A stretch of DNA of 64,000 bases from Calliopum simillimum (lineage: Eukaryota > Arthropoda > Insecta > Diptera > Lauxaniidae), in contig OX638370.1 in NCBI GenBank assembly GCA_951812925.1, positions 35,901,948-35,965,947 of the forward strand, in the 5' to 3' direction. Below are positions 20,795 through 31,849 of this stretch, piece by piece. A program made the position numbers and the translations under genes. Every line of letters begins with the position of its first letter. Positions within the stretch are counted from its first letter, which is position 1. The notes beneath the pieces were generated by a model. It did no database searches. It saw only the letters and a program-made list of their open reading frames with translations, and was not told the origin of the DNA.

Positions 20795-21815
20795 TACATA
20801 TAAAATACATAATAATAAAAATATGCTTATTCAGTTGGTATAATACAATCGCTTCTTTTCTTTGGGTAACTTTTTTCCGAATGATCCAGATCATTAAATA
20901 AGAATAGAGTTACCGTTTCCCAAAGAACGTCTCCTGCATATTGTATATACATACAAAGTATATGCATTAATATCAACATTTTTGCTTGAATGAATTTAAA
21001 ATGCATAAGATTCTGCTGTTGTTGTTATTGTATTTTTTATCATATCATCTCCTTTCGATCTGTTATGTTTCTGCACGAAAATAAAAACACCAAAGCAAAT
21101 CTTAGATAGGTACCATAAATTAACTGTTGATTAGGTTGTGTTTTTCACTTATTATTTTTGATTTGAATATTTTTAGGTTTTAAAATTTTTAATCGCATTA
21201 AATTATAACGATCAATTTTAATTTATTTTTATATTTTTACATTTCGCAAAGATTTAGTATCCATTTGCTGCTATATTATGTGAAATGTTATCGTTTGAAT
21301 TATTAATAACTTGATGGTTATCCAGTGAGATTTCGACATTTTGTATGGGTGACAAAATTGATTTTTAAAAAGATTTTTGTCTACATATATTTCAAGCTAT
21401 TGCAACATAATGGCTCATAAAAAAAAAAAAATATTTGAGTTGGTAAAATGCATATTATATCAAATATGCATCTAATTGACTTTTGATGTATTCATGCATT
21501 TTTATCTAATAATGTTTTTTTTTATAAAAAACTTGTAAAATTTAGTTTTTCATTAAATTTTGTATGTTTTTTTGTCAATCTTTGTAACTTCTGTCATAAA
21601 ACATCATTACTTTAATTAAAACTGGTATTTTTGACTAATTTTGAATGTCAAGTTCGTTGCTTAAGTCTTTTGTTTACTAGTTGTACATATTTGTTTACTC
21701 AATAGTTTAAATATTTTAGGGATGAAAATCTGTAAAATCAAATACCACAAAATTCCGAAGAAAAGCTTTTGAAAGTTTAACACAAACATGAAAAGAGCAT
21801 TGACAAAGTTATGCT
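20795..21815. other. Non-coding DNA, unassigned
   Basis: AT-rich. One copy of a recurring ~26-bp motif 'AGTTCGTTGCTTAAGTCTTT' lies at 21651-21674; other copies are at 62.1-63.1 kb. No gene seen. Confidence 0.55.
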
Positions 21816-23170
21816 CGTAGGCCACAGCATGCGACCGTGGAGTTAATCTAGCAAAATTAGAGCTCATTCTTTTTACCATAAAAACCAAAATTCCAAACTT
21901 TAACCTTTTACAACTTAATAGGAATGTTCTGTCTCTTGCCAAGATAACCAAGTATCTAAGAGTCATACTGGATCTAAAGCTAAACTAAGAAGACAATATC
22001 GAACTGAGCTTCATGAAGGCTTGTATGCCTGCAAGAATAAAATATGGGCACTTCAACCAACAATGATACTTGGCTGTACAAAGCCGTATTACGTTGAATA
22101 CTCACTTATGGCTATCTAGAGAAAACTACAGAGAATGCGAAAGACTGCCTGTATCAGTGTACCGGGAGCACTGAGATCATATCCTACCTGAGCTCTTAGT
22201 GCAGTTTTAACTCTAACTCTTTCTTAAAGCTGCTGCTTCATGTAGTGCAGTCAGACTCAGAGAAGCTAGCTATTGGATGCTCAAGCAGAATGGTCACTGT
22301 TCCATGTTTGACAATCTACGAAATGAACTTCACAATAGATTACATCTGTTCCATCCTCAGTGTCAATAATAAGTTTCGTGCATAGCTACACCGATGGCTA
22401 CAAGAAAGAGTTTGGTGTTGGTGCTGGAGTCTTTCCAGAATTCCTAAAATTATCTTCATCCTTTCGCTTGACAGATTTACCCAGCGATTTTCATGCTTAC
22501 GATTTTGACATCCTCGAAGTCCACAACTCATTAGGGAATACTTAGACTAGTTCCGGAAAGGTTGTAATTCTCTCCGACAGTTAGGCTATCAAAGCACTGA
22601 CTTCAGTTATAATAAAGTACAAATTAGGCGTTAAGAAATAACGTCCAACGAAAAAACGCCCAAAAACCAAAAAGAAATTACCCCCAAATTGTTAACATAT
22701 AAATTTGGGCGATAATCATTTTAGAAATAACGCCCAAAACTTATTTTTGTTTTCTTTTTTTTAGCGTTATTTCATTTAACGTAATTTTCCAAAGCCTAAA
22801 TGCCATCAACGAGTTCATACCTCGCTAGGTCTAGTAAATAAGCGAATCTTCTCATATTACTTAACCGAGGCAAACACTAATTGGAAAGCATATCAAAGGC
22901 CATCATATAACAGTTTAAAAATCTCTTATTTACTAGCTAAATAAAAGCCGAATTAACACAAAAGCAAGAAGCCGTCATCCCCTTCTGATGGAATTGCTTA
23001 GATGCAAACTAGCTAGAAATTTTTGAACACTTTCTTTGTAACAGCCCGGCTCTATCCAGAGCTAGACTTAAATCACTTGGAATTCCTTTGTCAATGCACT
23101 CAGAGAAATTGCCAACATTGAAGTCGGCCCGCTGCTCACTTATCTTATTGGGACTAACTGGATGTAGATA
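21816..23170 (+). pseudogene. Non-LTR retrotransposon RT C-terminus plus RNase H, decayed
   Basis: Plus-strand frames read 'LAKLELILFTIKTKIPNF' (about 21850), 'KYLRVILDLKLN' (about 21950), then the thumb region with 'YACKN' and 'CISVPGAL' equivalents, 'RLREASYWML' (about 22260), and RNase H beginning 'SFVHSYTDGYKKEFGVGAG' (22370-22425). 'VVILSDS' with a stop in place of the next residue lies near 22565. Many stops and frameshifts are present. The pattern fits jockey/R1/I-type LINEs with RNase H. A small MITE interrupts it at 22622-22788. Confidence 0.82.
22622..22788. mobile_element. Small palindromic MITE inside the LINE remnant
   Basis: The left end 'AATTAGGCGTTAAGAAATAACG' and right end 'CGTTATTTCATTTAACGTAATTTT' are imperfect inverted copies. 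Inside, 'ACGCCCAAAAA' and 'GGGCGATAAT..AACGCCC' show further internal symmetry. It interrupts LINE RNase H sequence. No clear target duplication. Confidence 0.6.
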
Positions 23171-24600
23171 TCGTTAGTTAGTGCTACTTAGCTTGCATTG
23201 CTAACCGCAACACAACAGGATCCAAGAGAAAGCCTTTTTTTTTCAGGATGAACGCATAAACGTAGATAGTAGATTTTTTTTTTCTACAAGGAAAAAAAAG
23301 GAAGTCATTGTCGTTATGGCCAAAACAAAACTTTGTCATAAGCACAAAAAATTCCGCAATTATAAACGGTGTAATTGCCAAAATAAACTGCTGTGTGAAA
23401 TAACACAATAAAATGCGTGCCACTTTAACCCTATTGTTTTTTTTTTTTGAATTTTTGATTTTCAAAACCCACGCGCTGAAAGCAAAAAGATTTTTATCAA
23501 AAAAATGTGTTGCGATTGTTACTCGAATGGAAAAGAAATACAACACAAATAACACTAAATTGACCAAAAAGTTTCAGACTGCAAGAGAAAAACAAAAAAA
23601 AAAAAAAAAAAAAATTAAACTGAAACGCTTAAAAGCCAACAACCGAAGAAACATTAAACCAGTTCAGTTGACGAGATGGCAATCGAAATAGATGCGGTAG
23701 CGCGCATTATATAACCTTTTTTTGACCCAATTAGTGCCGGCTGGTGTTAGGACGATTGCATTTGGACTGTAGAAAAATTTTTTTTATATTTTAATTTTTG
23801 TTTTTGTTAACTAAAAACATTTAAAAAACAAATTTGAGTTTAAATCTGCAAATTAATTTCAATTCATTTGCGAATTTTTCATTTGTTTTAACTAATTAGT
23901 TAGCAAAGTCAATAACATTGTTATTAGAAGGAGAGTACTCGTATTATCATCACTCATCGTTCTGATTCACTGCGTGGTTGACTTTCAATGACCCAGCGGG
24001 TATGTTAGCCTGCGCCTATAATCACACTCCTTCACTGATGCACTACGTCGTGCTTTTAGAGGACGCATGCCAATTATTTTTAACAAATTTACAATTAATG
24101 TTAATGTGAATTTTTTATAAAAAAATCGAAAAAAAAAAAATTTATTTTGCTTCTTCTTTTTAATGACAACGTGTGACAATTTTTTATTTTATTCTGTTTT
24201 AATTGTTGAGATTAAGTAAATTAACATTTTCAACCATTCAACGATTATTGAATTGAACTCAGATTTTTCGTTCATTTTTGATTGGTATTTACTGCTAAAT
24301 TGTATTGTTTTTTTCTTCGTAGAATTTCTGTAGCGGATTCATTGAACTTTTTCTTTTTATTTTGTAGTACAACAGCTACAAGTGATTCATTTCCTGTGGG
24401 AAATATTTTTAGGCAATTAATTACAAGAAGTAAGATAAACAAGTTTCTCATAAGGATTTGACATATTTATTTAAAATGAAAAAATGGGTTCATCAACAGG
24501 GGGTCAATGGCTGGGATATATGTTTTTAAATATCTGTAAAAGGTCAAACACAAGGCAATTGTCTTTACTATTTTCCGCCGATATCATTCACAACTATTAG
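23171..24600. other. Non-coding DNA, unassigned
   Basis: AT-rich with several poly-A/T runs (23430, 23587-23613, 24130). Two ORFs (127 codons minus, 92 codons plus) overlap the same low-complexity stretch and are rich in Phe or Lys. No protein family is recognised. Confidence 0.5.
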
Positions 24601-24639
24601 GGTGCAATTTAACTTATGAAGATCAAATTGTTCACGGCA

Positions 24640-25812
24640 AAGAACAATTTTCGAATATCATCAATTGTCCAGCTCTAACTCCATCCGTTTGTATTTTCTA
24701 TACGGAGTTTCCTCAGTCCTCCATCAACGTTTGACCTCATGATCGCAGTGATTAGGCTATAAATGTTAAAAACATTTTCAAATGCAGTGAAGGTCATCGC
24801 TTTTGCAGTTGATGTGTTCATTAGACCGGTGCGTTTTGGACGAATGTTTAAAATTCGTCGCGCAACCGCGAATATTAGAATACTTTTGGAGAATTTTTTA
24901 ACTAATTATAAACAAGTTTTTGGAAGAGGAGGTCAGAAAGACCTTTAAAATCGCGACATAATGGGTTAAGCTGTTCTAAAATATTGTTCCATGCTTGATT
25001 TTACATTTTAAGGGTCTTTTTGACCCCTTTTTCCAAAAACTTGTTGATTATGGGCTAAAAAATTCTCCAAAAATATTCTAAAAAAATTTTAATAGGGGCC
25101 ACCGAATGAAAATAATGTCGTAGTGGCAAAAAAATATGGTACCATTAGATTCGTCAGGAAAAATCTTAACAAAATATACTTTTAAAATCTTTCTAAGACT
25201 TATTCTGTTCAATTGTGGAGTGCTCAAACAAGGGGTTTTCGAAAAATTTCGACTTTTTTGATCTGAAAAGTTCACTTAATGCCAAAAATGGACATCTAAT
25301 CAGAAAACTAATGGTACCATTTGATTCTACGGGAAAAAATACATAAGAATCCATGTCTTGGATTTCAATTTTCGACCTACTACGAAGCTGAGGATTGATT
25401 CATTTCGGACCGATGAGCATACATTTTTGAATCACGTTTTTTCAACCTTCAAAAATATATCGACACCTCTTCCCGTCATCCCTCAGAGCTAGGGTGTTGG
25501 CAATCTTCATGTCGATAGTTTAACTTTACAATTCTGCCGGTTGCGCGACGAATTTTAAACATTCGTCCAAAACGCACCGGTCTAGTGTTCATGTTGATAT
25601 AAGGGCTGTTTACTGATGAAATTGGTAAATAATCAGAGGTGCTTACAGCTATCAAAAACCAAATTACCTTCTTTTAAGCTTTTCCAGCTGAAAGAGCAGA
25701 CTCTCTCACTTGCTAAGTCGTCTAAACTATAAGGAGTCATATTAGATCGATGGCTTAGTTGAGAAAATATTATCGCAGAGAGATACAAGAAAGCCGTTAC
25801 TGTTATGGGACT
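24640..25812 (+). pseudogene. LINE reverse-transcriptase remnant split by a hAT MITE
   Basis: Just left of the MITE the frame reads 'VKVIAFAVDVF' (24788-24820), a degraded form of the RT catalytic box (usually A-Y/F-A-D-D) with one Asp changed to Val. Right of the MITE, at about 25715-25800, it reads 'SKL*GVILDRWLS*ENIIAE' followed by 'RYKKAV', matching the 'KYLGVILD.KL.W..NI..R..KA' block. Both parts are in the same order and strand, so this is one LINE remnant interrupted at 24822-25584. Confidence 0.7.
24822..25584. mobile_element. hAT-type MITE, 763 bp, 47-bp perfect TIRs
   Basis: Perfect inverted repeats of 47 bp (24822-24868 and 25538-25584) begin TAGACCGGTGCGTTTTGGAC. They are flanked by the exact 8-bp duplication GTGTTCAT (24814-24821 and 25585-25592). 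An inner hairpin pairs about 24876-24947 with 25008-25082. 'ATGGTACCATTnGATTC' recurs near 25135 and 25309. The identical termini suggest a recent insertion; the host LINE was already degraded. No transposase encoded. Confidence 0.92.
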
Positions 25813-26350
25813 ACCTTTAATCGTACTTGACACGAAATACACCGGCTAGCAATCGGTTTCCAGGGAGGTATTATCAACCTTTAGTGTCGAGTCGAAGCCT
25901 CCAACAATAAATTTCATATCCGGTTTTACTCGGAAGTAATATTTTAAAATCAACACAAAAAAAAAAAACATTCTATTTATCACCAAACATCTGCAAACAT
26001 ATCTGCCAGAACTTTCCATTTACCCTCTACACTTTCCCACAAATCTCACTTATCAAAAATTCATCAAATCTAATAACCAAATCCCCGGAAACACGCAAAA
26101 GAGGAGAAAGATGTCGTACTCCTAAGCACCCACCCATCGTGTGTGGTACTATCCATATTTTTACGCACACCCATACGCGACCACCGCTACAAAAATCAAT
26201 TTATACCAGCCATCAATTCCACCCTCTCTCTTTCCTAACCTTTAGCACAAAAACATGATCATTTCAATTTTACAATTTCTTAACTTTCTTTATCTTAGCC
26301 TACACCCTATAAAACTAAAGTCCCAACATGGACCAAACATACGAGATTAT
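25813..26350. other. Non-coding DNA, unassigned
   Basis: Contains a C/A-rich stretch (26030-26230) unlike its surroundings. No feature recognised. Confidence 0.5.
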
Positions 26351-26354
26351 CAAT

Positions 26355-26835
26355 ATAAACTAAACTGAGCTAAACTAAACTAAACCAAGCTAAACTAAAC
26401 TAAGCTAAACTAAACTTAACTAAACTAAAATAAATTAAATTTAACTAATCTAAACTAAACTTAATTAAACTAAACTAAACCAAACTAATCTAAACTAAAT
26501 CAACTAAACTAAACTAAACTTAACTAAACTAAACTAACTCAACTAAACTAAATTAAACTAATCTAAACTAAACTAAATTAAACTAAGCTAAACTAAACTA
26601 AACTAAACTAAACTAACTCAACTAAACTAAACTAAACTAAACTTAACTAAATTAATCTAATCTAATCTAATCTAAACTAAATTAAACTAAACTAAACTAA
26701 ACTAAACTAAGCTAAACTAAACTATACTAAACTAATCTAATCTAAACTAAACTAAACTAAGCTAAACTAAACCAAACTAAGCTAAACTAAACTAAACTAA
26801 ACTAAACTAAACTAAAATAAATTAAACTAACTTCT
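26355..26835 (+). repeat. (CTAAA)n pentanucleotide satellite, ~480 bp
   Basis: Nearly uninterrupted CTAAA units with scattered variants (CTAAG, CTAAT, CTTAA, CTCAA). It resembles no insect telomere repeat (TTAGG), and flies lack that repeat. Confidence 0.95.
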
Positions 26836-26888
26836 CTCTTAGTAACTACATATCATTGCGCGACGTTTCAAGGAAATCGCTACGGCTT

Positions 26889-27155
26889 AGTCCCTATTTA
26901 TAAGATGAAACATTTTGACGAAAAACATTTCGTTTGAGAGAGAGGGATGCACGGAGAAGATAGAGGGAATTTTGTTTCACGTACATGAGACACGCTTTGT
27001 GCTTGTCATTCGTATTGAGAAATTTGTAATTCGTCATAAGAAAACATTCAAACGAATTGCCATGTTGCCAAGTAACATTTTTTCGTGAAAACGAAACATC
27101 AAAAGAGAATTGAAAATGTTCTTCAAAGAAATGTTTCATAATCTAAATAGGGACT
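26889..27155. mobile_element. MITE, ~267 bp, with AGTCCCTATTTA termini
   Basis: The left end 'AGTCCCTATTTATAAGATGA' and right end 'TCATAATCTAAATAGGGACT' are inverted copies of about 27 bp with one small gap. An 81-codon minus-strand ORF inside is not recognisable. The target duplication is not clear (at most 2-3 bp). It lies directly beside the CTAAA satellite. Confidence 0.72.
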
Positions 27156-27189
27156 TTGTGATAACCTCTCTAACTTGTTCTTAATTTTG

Positions 27190-27590
27190 CTCCACTTAAG
27201 GAGTAGAACAAATCTCTTCATCAAAATTTTTTAACGTTCTCTACTATGGTGTCTTTGCAGGTTCCAATCTAGAGTTTACAGACTTAACTCATCTGGAGAC
27301 TTTCGTAATGTATGATCTATCCAGTTCGATCTGATTTGCTAACAAATATATTTTGCCAATGGTTCCTATAATAGCCGTTTATACTGATAAGATGGCCGAA
27401 AAGCTGCACCGATTTGAAAATCTAAAACCCTTTGGAGCCCCAAAACTAACGTAGTTGGGAACACTGCTTTGAGAATTCTGTAATGAATAGCTTGTTTTTG
27501 TGTTGTCTCCGCCGGAGATTATGCAACCTAGATAGGTGAAGTTTTCAACAAAATCAATAGGCTTGTTCATTTAGGCCGAAAGCGGTCTAG
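27190..27590 (-). pseudogene. LINE RT C-terminal fragment
   Basis: The minus strand reads 'IDFVENFTYLGCIIS' (27555-27510) and, after frame breaks, 'WIDHTLRKSPDEL' and 'TLDWNLQRHHSRER' (about 27330-27265). These match the 'GHTLRK...ALDWNPQG.R.RGRP' C-terminus of the LINE family that also supplies 3.7-5.1, 30.9 and 42.7 kb. Most of the region between has been lost or scrambled. Confidence 0.8.
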
Positions 27591-28030
27591 TAATTCGTGT
27601 TGATTTCCATTGATTAATTATAACTATCGAATTTCAACATTGGGTTTTATCATGAATGGAGACTGTCTGAGAAAAAATTCTTGATAACGCGCAATAAGAC
27701 GGAAAGTGGCTTCGCAATGTTATGGTTTAACAATTAATTTCAACTTTCATGCTTATTTTGACTTGACCAAATATAGGGTGTAACATTTGAGCTGTGTGTA
27801 GTGCACTCCAATAACAAAGCAATTTGTACTCAGTTTTCAGAAGAGAGGCTCAAAAACAAACTCATGCCAATGTGCTCAGCAACACCAAAATATTTTTCCT
27901 TTCATTTAAGCTTTGTTTACAAAGGTACATAAATTTGAGCTTCTCATTGGCACTTGGCAAGAGAGTGAGATCAAAAGTGCAAATGAGAGAGAGAGTGTAA
28001 ATCAGCAAAGAGACAAACGCAAGCTACGCG
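27591..28030. other. Non-coding DNA, unassigned
   Basis: No feature recognised; purine-rich patch with GAGAGAGAG at 27990. Confidence 0.45.
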
Positions 28031-28179
28031 CTATGAGTAAACAAACAACAACTTAAACGCAAGCTTTGTTTTAAGCTTTTGTGCAAGACGTGATTTCGGG
28101 TCTTTTGTTGTTGTTTCTTTAGAGTATTTTGACTTAAACTTTGCGGTTTCTTTAACTCGTTTTGTTTTTTTTCTTTTAA

Positions 28180-29030
28180 TTTTTATTTGCCAGAGAGTGT
28201 TTTGAACGCAACGCGACAATCACGAGACGGACAACGACTTCAGTGTGTGCCGACCAGTTTAAGTAGACGGCCACAAATCGGTTTTGTTTTTTGGTGGCTC
28301 GTGTTGTTAACTGAAAACAAAATAAAACAAAGGAAGAGCAATTGATTTTTAATTTCAATTCACTCAAAGCGCTCTGAAATTTAAATATTTGAGGTGGTTT
28401 CAAAAAAAAAAAAAGAAAAAAAGAAATTTCATTACAAAAATAAAAAAAGTGACAAAAAAATTGATTTTTTTTTCTGCTTTTCAATTAAATAATATAAAAA
28501 AATATGTGTGAGAATATGAGCGAAAAGTGAGAGCGCCAATTCGAAAGGCAAGAATATTGAAGAAGTAGAAAAAAAGCAAGCAAGGAAGAGTGCAAAATTC
28601 AGTAAAAAAGGAGTGGAAATAATTACAATTAAAAATTCTTTATTGTTGTTGTGTCGTGTAACATCAGCAGCAGCAGCCGCGGCAGCAGTAGCATCTTCTT
28701 TTTTCTATAAACTGCGCATGCGCAACGCGTTTTAAATAATTGAGTTCTGAGCGCGTCGAGCTTCAATCGTTCAAGTGTTCTGAAGACTGCAAGTTATCGA
28801 CAGGAAAAACTGACAAGTTGTCTGCCGTCGAGTTACTACAGTACCAAACCGCGAAAAGATTTTATTTAATTTCGTTCGAAAACGGTGTACGCTAAGAAAT
28901 TTTTGCATAAATATTTTATAGAAAAATTTCAAAAAAAAAAAAAAAAAATTTTTTTTTTGATTAAAATCAAAGTGCACAAAAAATATACATCGTGTTGCGG
29001 TTAAAGTAGCAGCTAATTAACTTGTGGATA
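28180..29030 (+). promoter_or_regulatory. Possible promoter and 5' UTR region of an unidentified gene
   Basis: Base composition departs from the repeats around it: CG-containing, unduplicated sequence with 'ACTTCAGTGTG' (an arthropod initiator-like TCAGT at 28240-28244), a purine-rich leader (28500-28620), CAG/GCAG repeats (28665-28695) and 'GCGCGTCGAGC' (28750). No TATA box, convincing downstream element or ORF was found. It resembles non-coding first exons of fly genes. This is a weak, composition-based suggestion. Confidence 0.25.
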
Positions 29031-29785
29031 AACTACAAAATACTAGTAAATATTACAATTTTTAGTAGTGAATATACTTAAGTAGTATGTGTTTTAGGAA
29101 ATTCTTAAGAAATCATGCTAAAAGATTTTAAGCAATTTATTGAAAACAAAATTAAAAATATTTTTTTTTTAAATGTAAGAAAATTTTACACAAAAATTTT
29201 TGAAGAAAATGTTTAGAATATTTCCAAATTTTTTTTTTAAATTTCATAAAAATTAAAAGTTTTGCAAACAAAATTTTAAATTAAAACAAATTAAACAAAG
29301 CAACAACAGTAACTACAACTAAAAACAAAGAGTTAAATATAGCTGGGCAACAAAAAAAATAAAAAGTGGTTTTAATGTTTTATTAAAAAATTTATAATGT
29401 TTAATGCGAAAAAGCACAAAAAAAAAAAACATTTCCATATATATTACCAACAACAATAAAAAAATAAATGTCTGTTAGCAGCTCAAGTCGCCGTCGTCGT
29501 TATTTCCATTGACTTTATTCGTTACCAGTCTTGTTGGTATCACATTAATTCATTGCTGCTCGACGACGACGACTATGACTATGGCTAGCGCTAAGACCCC
29601 AGCTATTTTAGCTAAACATGCACACGGAGAAAAGAAAGAAAATAGTTCGTACTATTTTATTTCTAGTAAATTTTACTAGAATTTCAATTCAATATAGTGT
29701 TAGCTCCCCAATACCTTACTGTTTTAGAAGATTCAGAATTTACCGTATATACGTAGTAATTATTTTGCAAAAGTCAATGTGATAT
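29031..29785. other. AT-rich non-coding DNA with a GC-richer patch
   Basis: 29470-29625 is unusually rich in CG and CAG (CGTCGTCGT, GACGACGAC) but encodes only very short frames. The rest is poly-A/T rich. Unassigned. Confidence 0.45.
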
Positions 29786-29890
29786 GTACCTTACTGTTAA
29801 GTTCAAACAAAAAAAAAAAAAAAAGAAACGAACTGACCACACTAGGATGCGAAACGGGGCCCGTCCGTGTGATAAATAGAAAAATATTAT

Positions 29891-30383
29891 AAGAATTTTT
29901 AAGTGTGTAACTTAATGACATTTTATATATAGAAAATTGATTTTTTAATTGAACTTTTAGTCATATATCAATAAATAACACAAACAACAATTATGATATA
30001 TCAATACGTATTAACACACAAGCAAAACTGGCAAAAGTCGGCTTCGCAGTCGGGCAAGGCTGGTGCAGTGGTAGCGACTTCTGCTACCAACCGCGAGTTC
30101 CTTGGTTCAACTCACGCCCAGGCCAAAAACACAAAAAGTTTTCAAACTTGCAATTTTTCAATTATAATTAATTTAGTAAAATAAATATAATTATAATTAC
30201 AACAAAAATAGTCTGATGAGTCTTTGTGACGAAAGACGAAACATATGTCACTATAGCCGTGTTTTTAATCCGTTCCTTGATTTGTCATAATTATGTGCTA
30301 GAAAATGCATTGATAGATTTATATGTAAGTCGATCTTTGCAAATATATGACTAAAAGTTTAATTAAAAAAAAATCAATTTTCG
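29891..30383 (+). mobile_element. 493-bp insertion carrying a SINE, 11-bp TSD
   Basis: It interrupts tandem unit 1 exactly after AAAAATATTAT (29880-29890), which is repeated at 30384-30394. 'AATTGAACTTTTAGTCATAT' (about 29948) has an inverted partner at about 30343-30367, but the outermost ends are asymmetric ('AAGAATTTTTAAGTG' versus 'AATCAATTTTCG'). A related rearranged fragment lies at 6639-6722. The SINE (30050-30238) sits in the middle, probably as an earlier passenger. Confidence 0.78.
30050..30238 (+). mobile_element. tRNA-derived SINE, copy 2
   Basis: A box TGGTGCAGTGG (30061-30071) and B box GGTTCAACTCA (30114-30124) are spaced as in a tRNA. They are followed by 'AAGTTTTCAAACTTGCAATT' and the same AT-rich body and 3' hairpin 'TCTTTGTGACGAAAGACG' as at 15.05-15.26 kb. 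The tail is conserved better than the head. Confidence 0.87.
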
Positions 30384-30907
30384 AAAAATATTATATTTAC
30401 TTACAATTACAAACTCGTTAGAACTCTACACCATCATGAAGAGGTATAAAATTTGTTTATTTAGCAAATGTCTGTCCACACATAAATATTTCGACTAGAA
30501 TTCAGTATAATGTAAAAATGGTTACATATTTTTCTGATATTTACATTACTGTAAAGTTCAAACTAAAACACAAAAAACTAAAAAAATAGAAAAGCAAAGT
30601 ACTGACAGCATTAGGAATCGAACCGTGGTCCCTCCGTGTGGTAGATAGAAAAATATTATTTTACTTACAAACTCGTTAGAAATCTACACCACTGATCTAT
30701 ATGATGAAGAGGTATAAATTTATATATTAAGCAAATGTCTGTCCAAAAATAAACATTTTTACTAGAATTAAAAAGTAAAAATCGTTATATATTTTTCTGA
30801 TATTTACCTTACTGTAAAATTCAAACAAAAAAAGAAAAAAAAAAAAAAAAAATAAATAAATAAACTGACCGCACCAGGATTTGTACCGGGGTACTGTTCG
30901 TGTGATA

Positions 30908-31058
30908 TGTATGTATGTATGTATTCTCCTTTAACTCCTAGGAGGAGCATAGGGCCAATATGAAATCTCTCCATTTGTCACGTTCCTTTGCGATGACTTT
31001 GCCACGATTTTCCCGATTCTTGAATTTCCTTTTCCAACGACCTTTTCCAGTTGGTGAA
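30908..31058 (-). mobile_element. 5'-truncated LINE 3' end, 151 bp, 9-bp TSD
   Basis: Flanked by CGTGTGATA (30899-30907 and 31059-31067), which is part of tandem unit 3. On the minus strand it encodes the LINE C-terminus (EIQES, then 'RDKWRDFILALCSS' and stop), and the tail 'CTCCTAGGAGTTAAAGGAGA' ends in (CATA)n at 30908-30921. The same 3' end closes the remnant at 3702. Confidence 0.92.
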
Positions 31059-31200
31059 CGTGTGATAGCTAGAAACATATTACTTATTTTTACATACAAG
31101 TACAAACGCGTTAGAACTCTATACCACTCGCCTATATGAAGAAGTATAAAATTTATATAAAAAGCAAATGGCTGTCCAAACATAAATGTTTTTGCTACAA

Positions 31201-31808
31201 TTTTAAAGTAAAAATGGTTATAATTTATAGTAAATATTACTTTATTATTTCACTATATTTTATTTGTAAATTGTACTACTTTACGGAACTATCAAATAGT
31301 TCATTAAAATTTTGTGTTAATAAATTAAATTCTTTTACTGCTCGAGTGAAGTAAAAATTATGGCACTCATTTTCCTCCGTGTAAGTTGTAACTACTTTAG
31401 TCAGTGTTGTAGTCATTCGTCGCTCTATGTGTGTGTGTGTGTGTCGATGTGTTTATGCTTATATGTTTTTGTGGTGCACCCGATTTTGTAATCATTTTTA
31501 CGTATTACGAGCTTTCAACCATGCAGAAATGTTTTTTTTTTTTTTTGCTTTTGTTTTAATGCAAAAAGTTACTTCAACATTCATTTTACTACTACAAATT
31601 ACATTAGTAGTAGACTTACTACTTTTTTTCTTTGGTTTTTTTGCACTTAATGTTTTTATTGCTCCTTTTTAGTGCCGCTTTGAGCTTATACAGATCTTTT
31701 CTTACAGTTTGCTTTTTAAGAGATAAGTCTTAGATATTGGCCAATCTAAAATTTTCACTCTGCTAAAATTAATAAGGCCCACATTTCTTTTTCACTTTCT
31801 TTGAACCT
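31201..31808. other. Non-coding DNA with microsatellite
   Basis: 31186-31375 is the far end of the repeat unit, also seen at 35300-35520 ('ATTTGTAAAT..ACTTTACGGAAC'). A (TG)n tract lies at 31427-31444. The remainder is unassigned. Confidence 0.55.
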
Positions 31809-31849
31809 AGTACAACCATAGATGGGCACACTGCAGTATTTATTGACTG

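Larger units (their letters stand above)
29786..31200 (-). repeat. Three tandem ~262-bp tRNA-like repeat units with later insertions
   Basis: Units begin near 29786, 30546 and 30801. Each has a 'TTACTGTnAAnTTCAAAC' plus poly-A stretch, then on the minus strand a B-box-like 'GGTTCGATTCC' (complement at 30614-30624) and an A-box-like 'TAGATCAGTGGTGTAG' (complement at about 30683-30698), and then 'GCAAATGTCTGTCCA'. After removing the insertions 29891-30383 and 30908-31058, the period is about 260-265 bp. Single copies lie at 35.13 and 38.2 kb. The order suggests a SINE with an expanded tRNA head, duplicated head to tail. Confidence 0.75.

Noticed and set aside
23184..23691. Overlapping 127- and 92-codon ORFs on opposite strands
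   Set aside because: Phe/Lys-rich low-complexity shadows of A/T runs.
26355..26835. Telomere-like repeat
   Set aside because: CTAAA is not the insect TTAGG repeat, and flies use other telomere systems.
28031..28484. Minus-strand ORFs over the putative promoter region
   Set aside because: They overlap one another in different frames and are Lys/Phe-rich; no homology.
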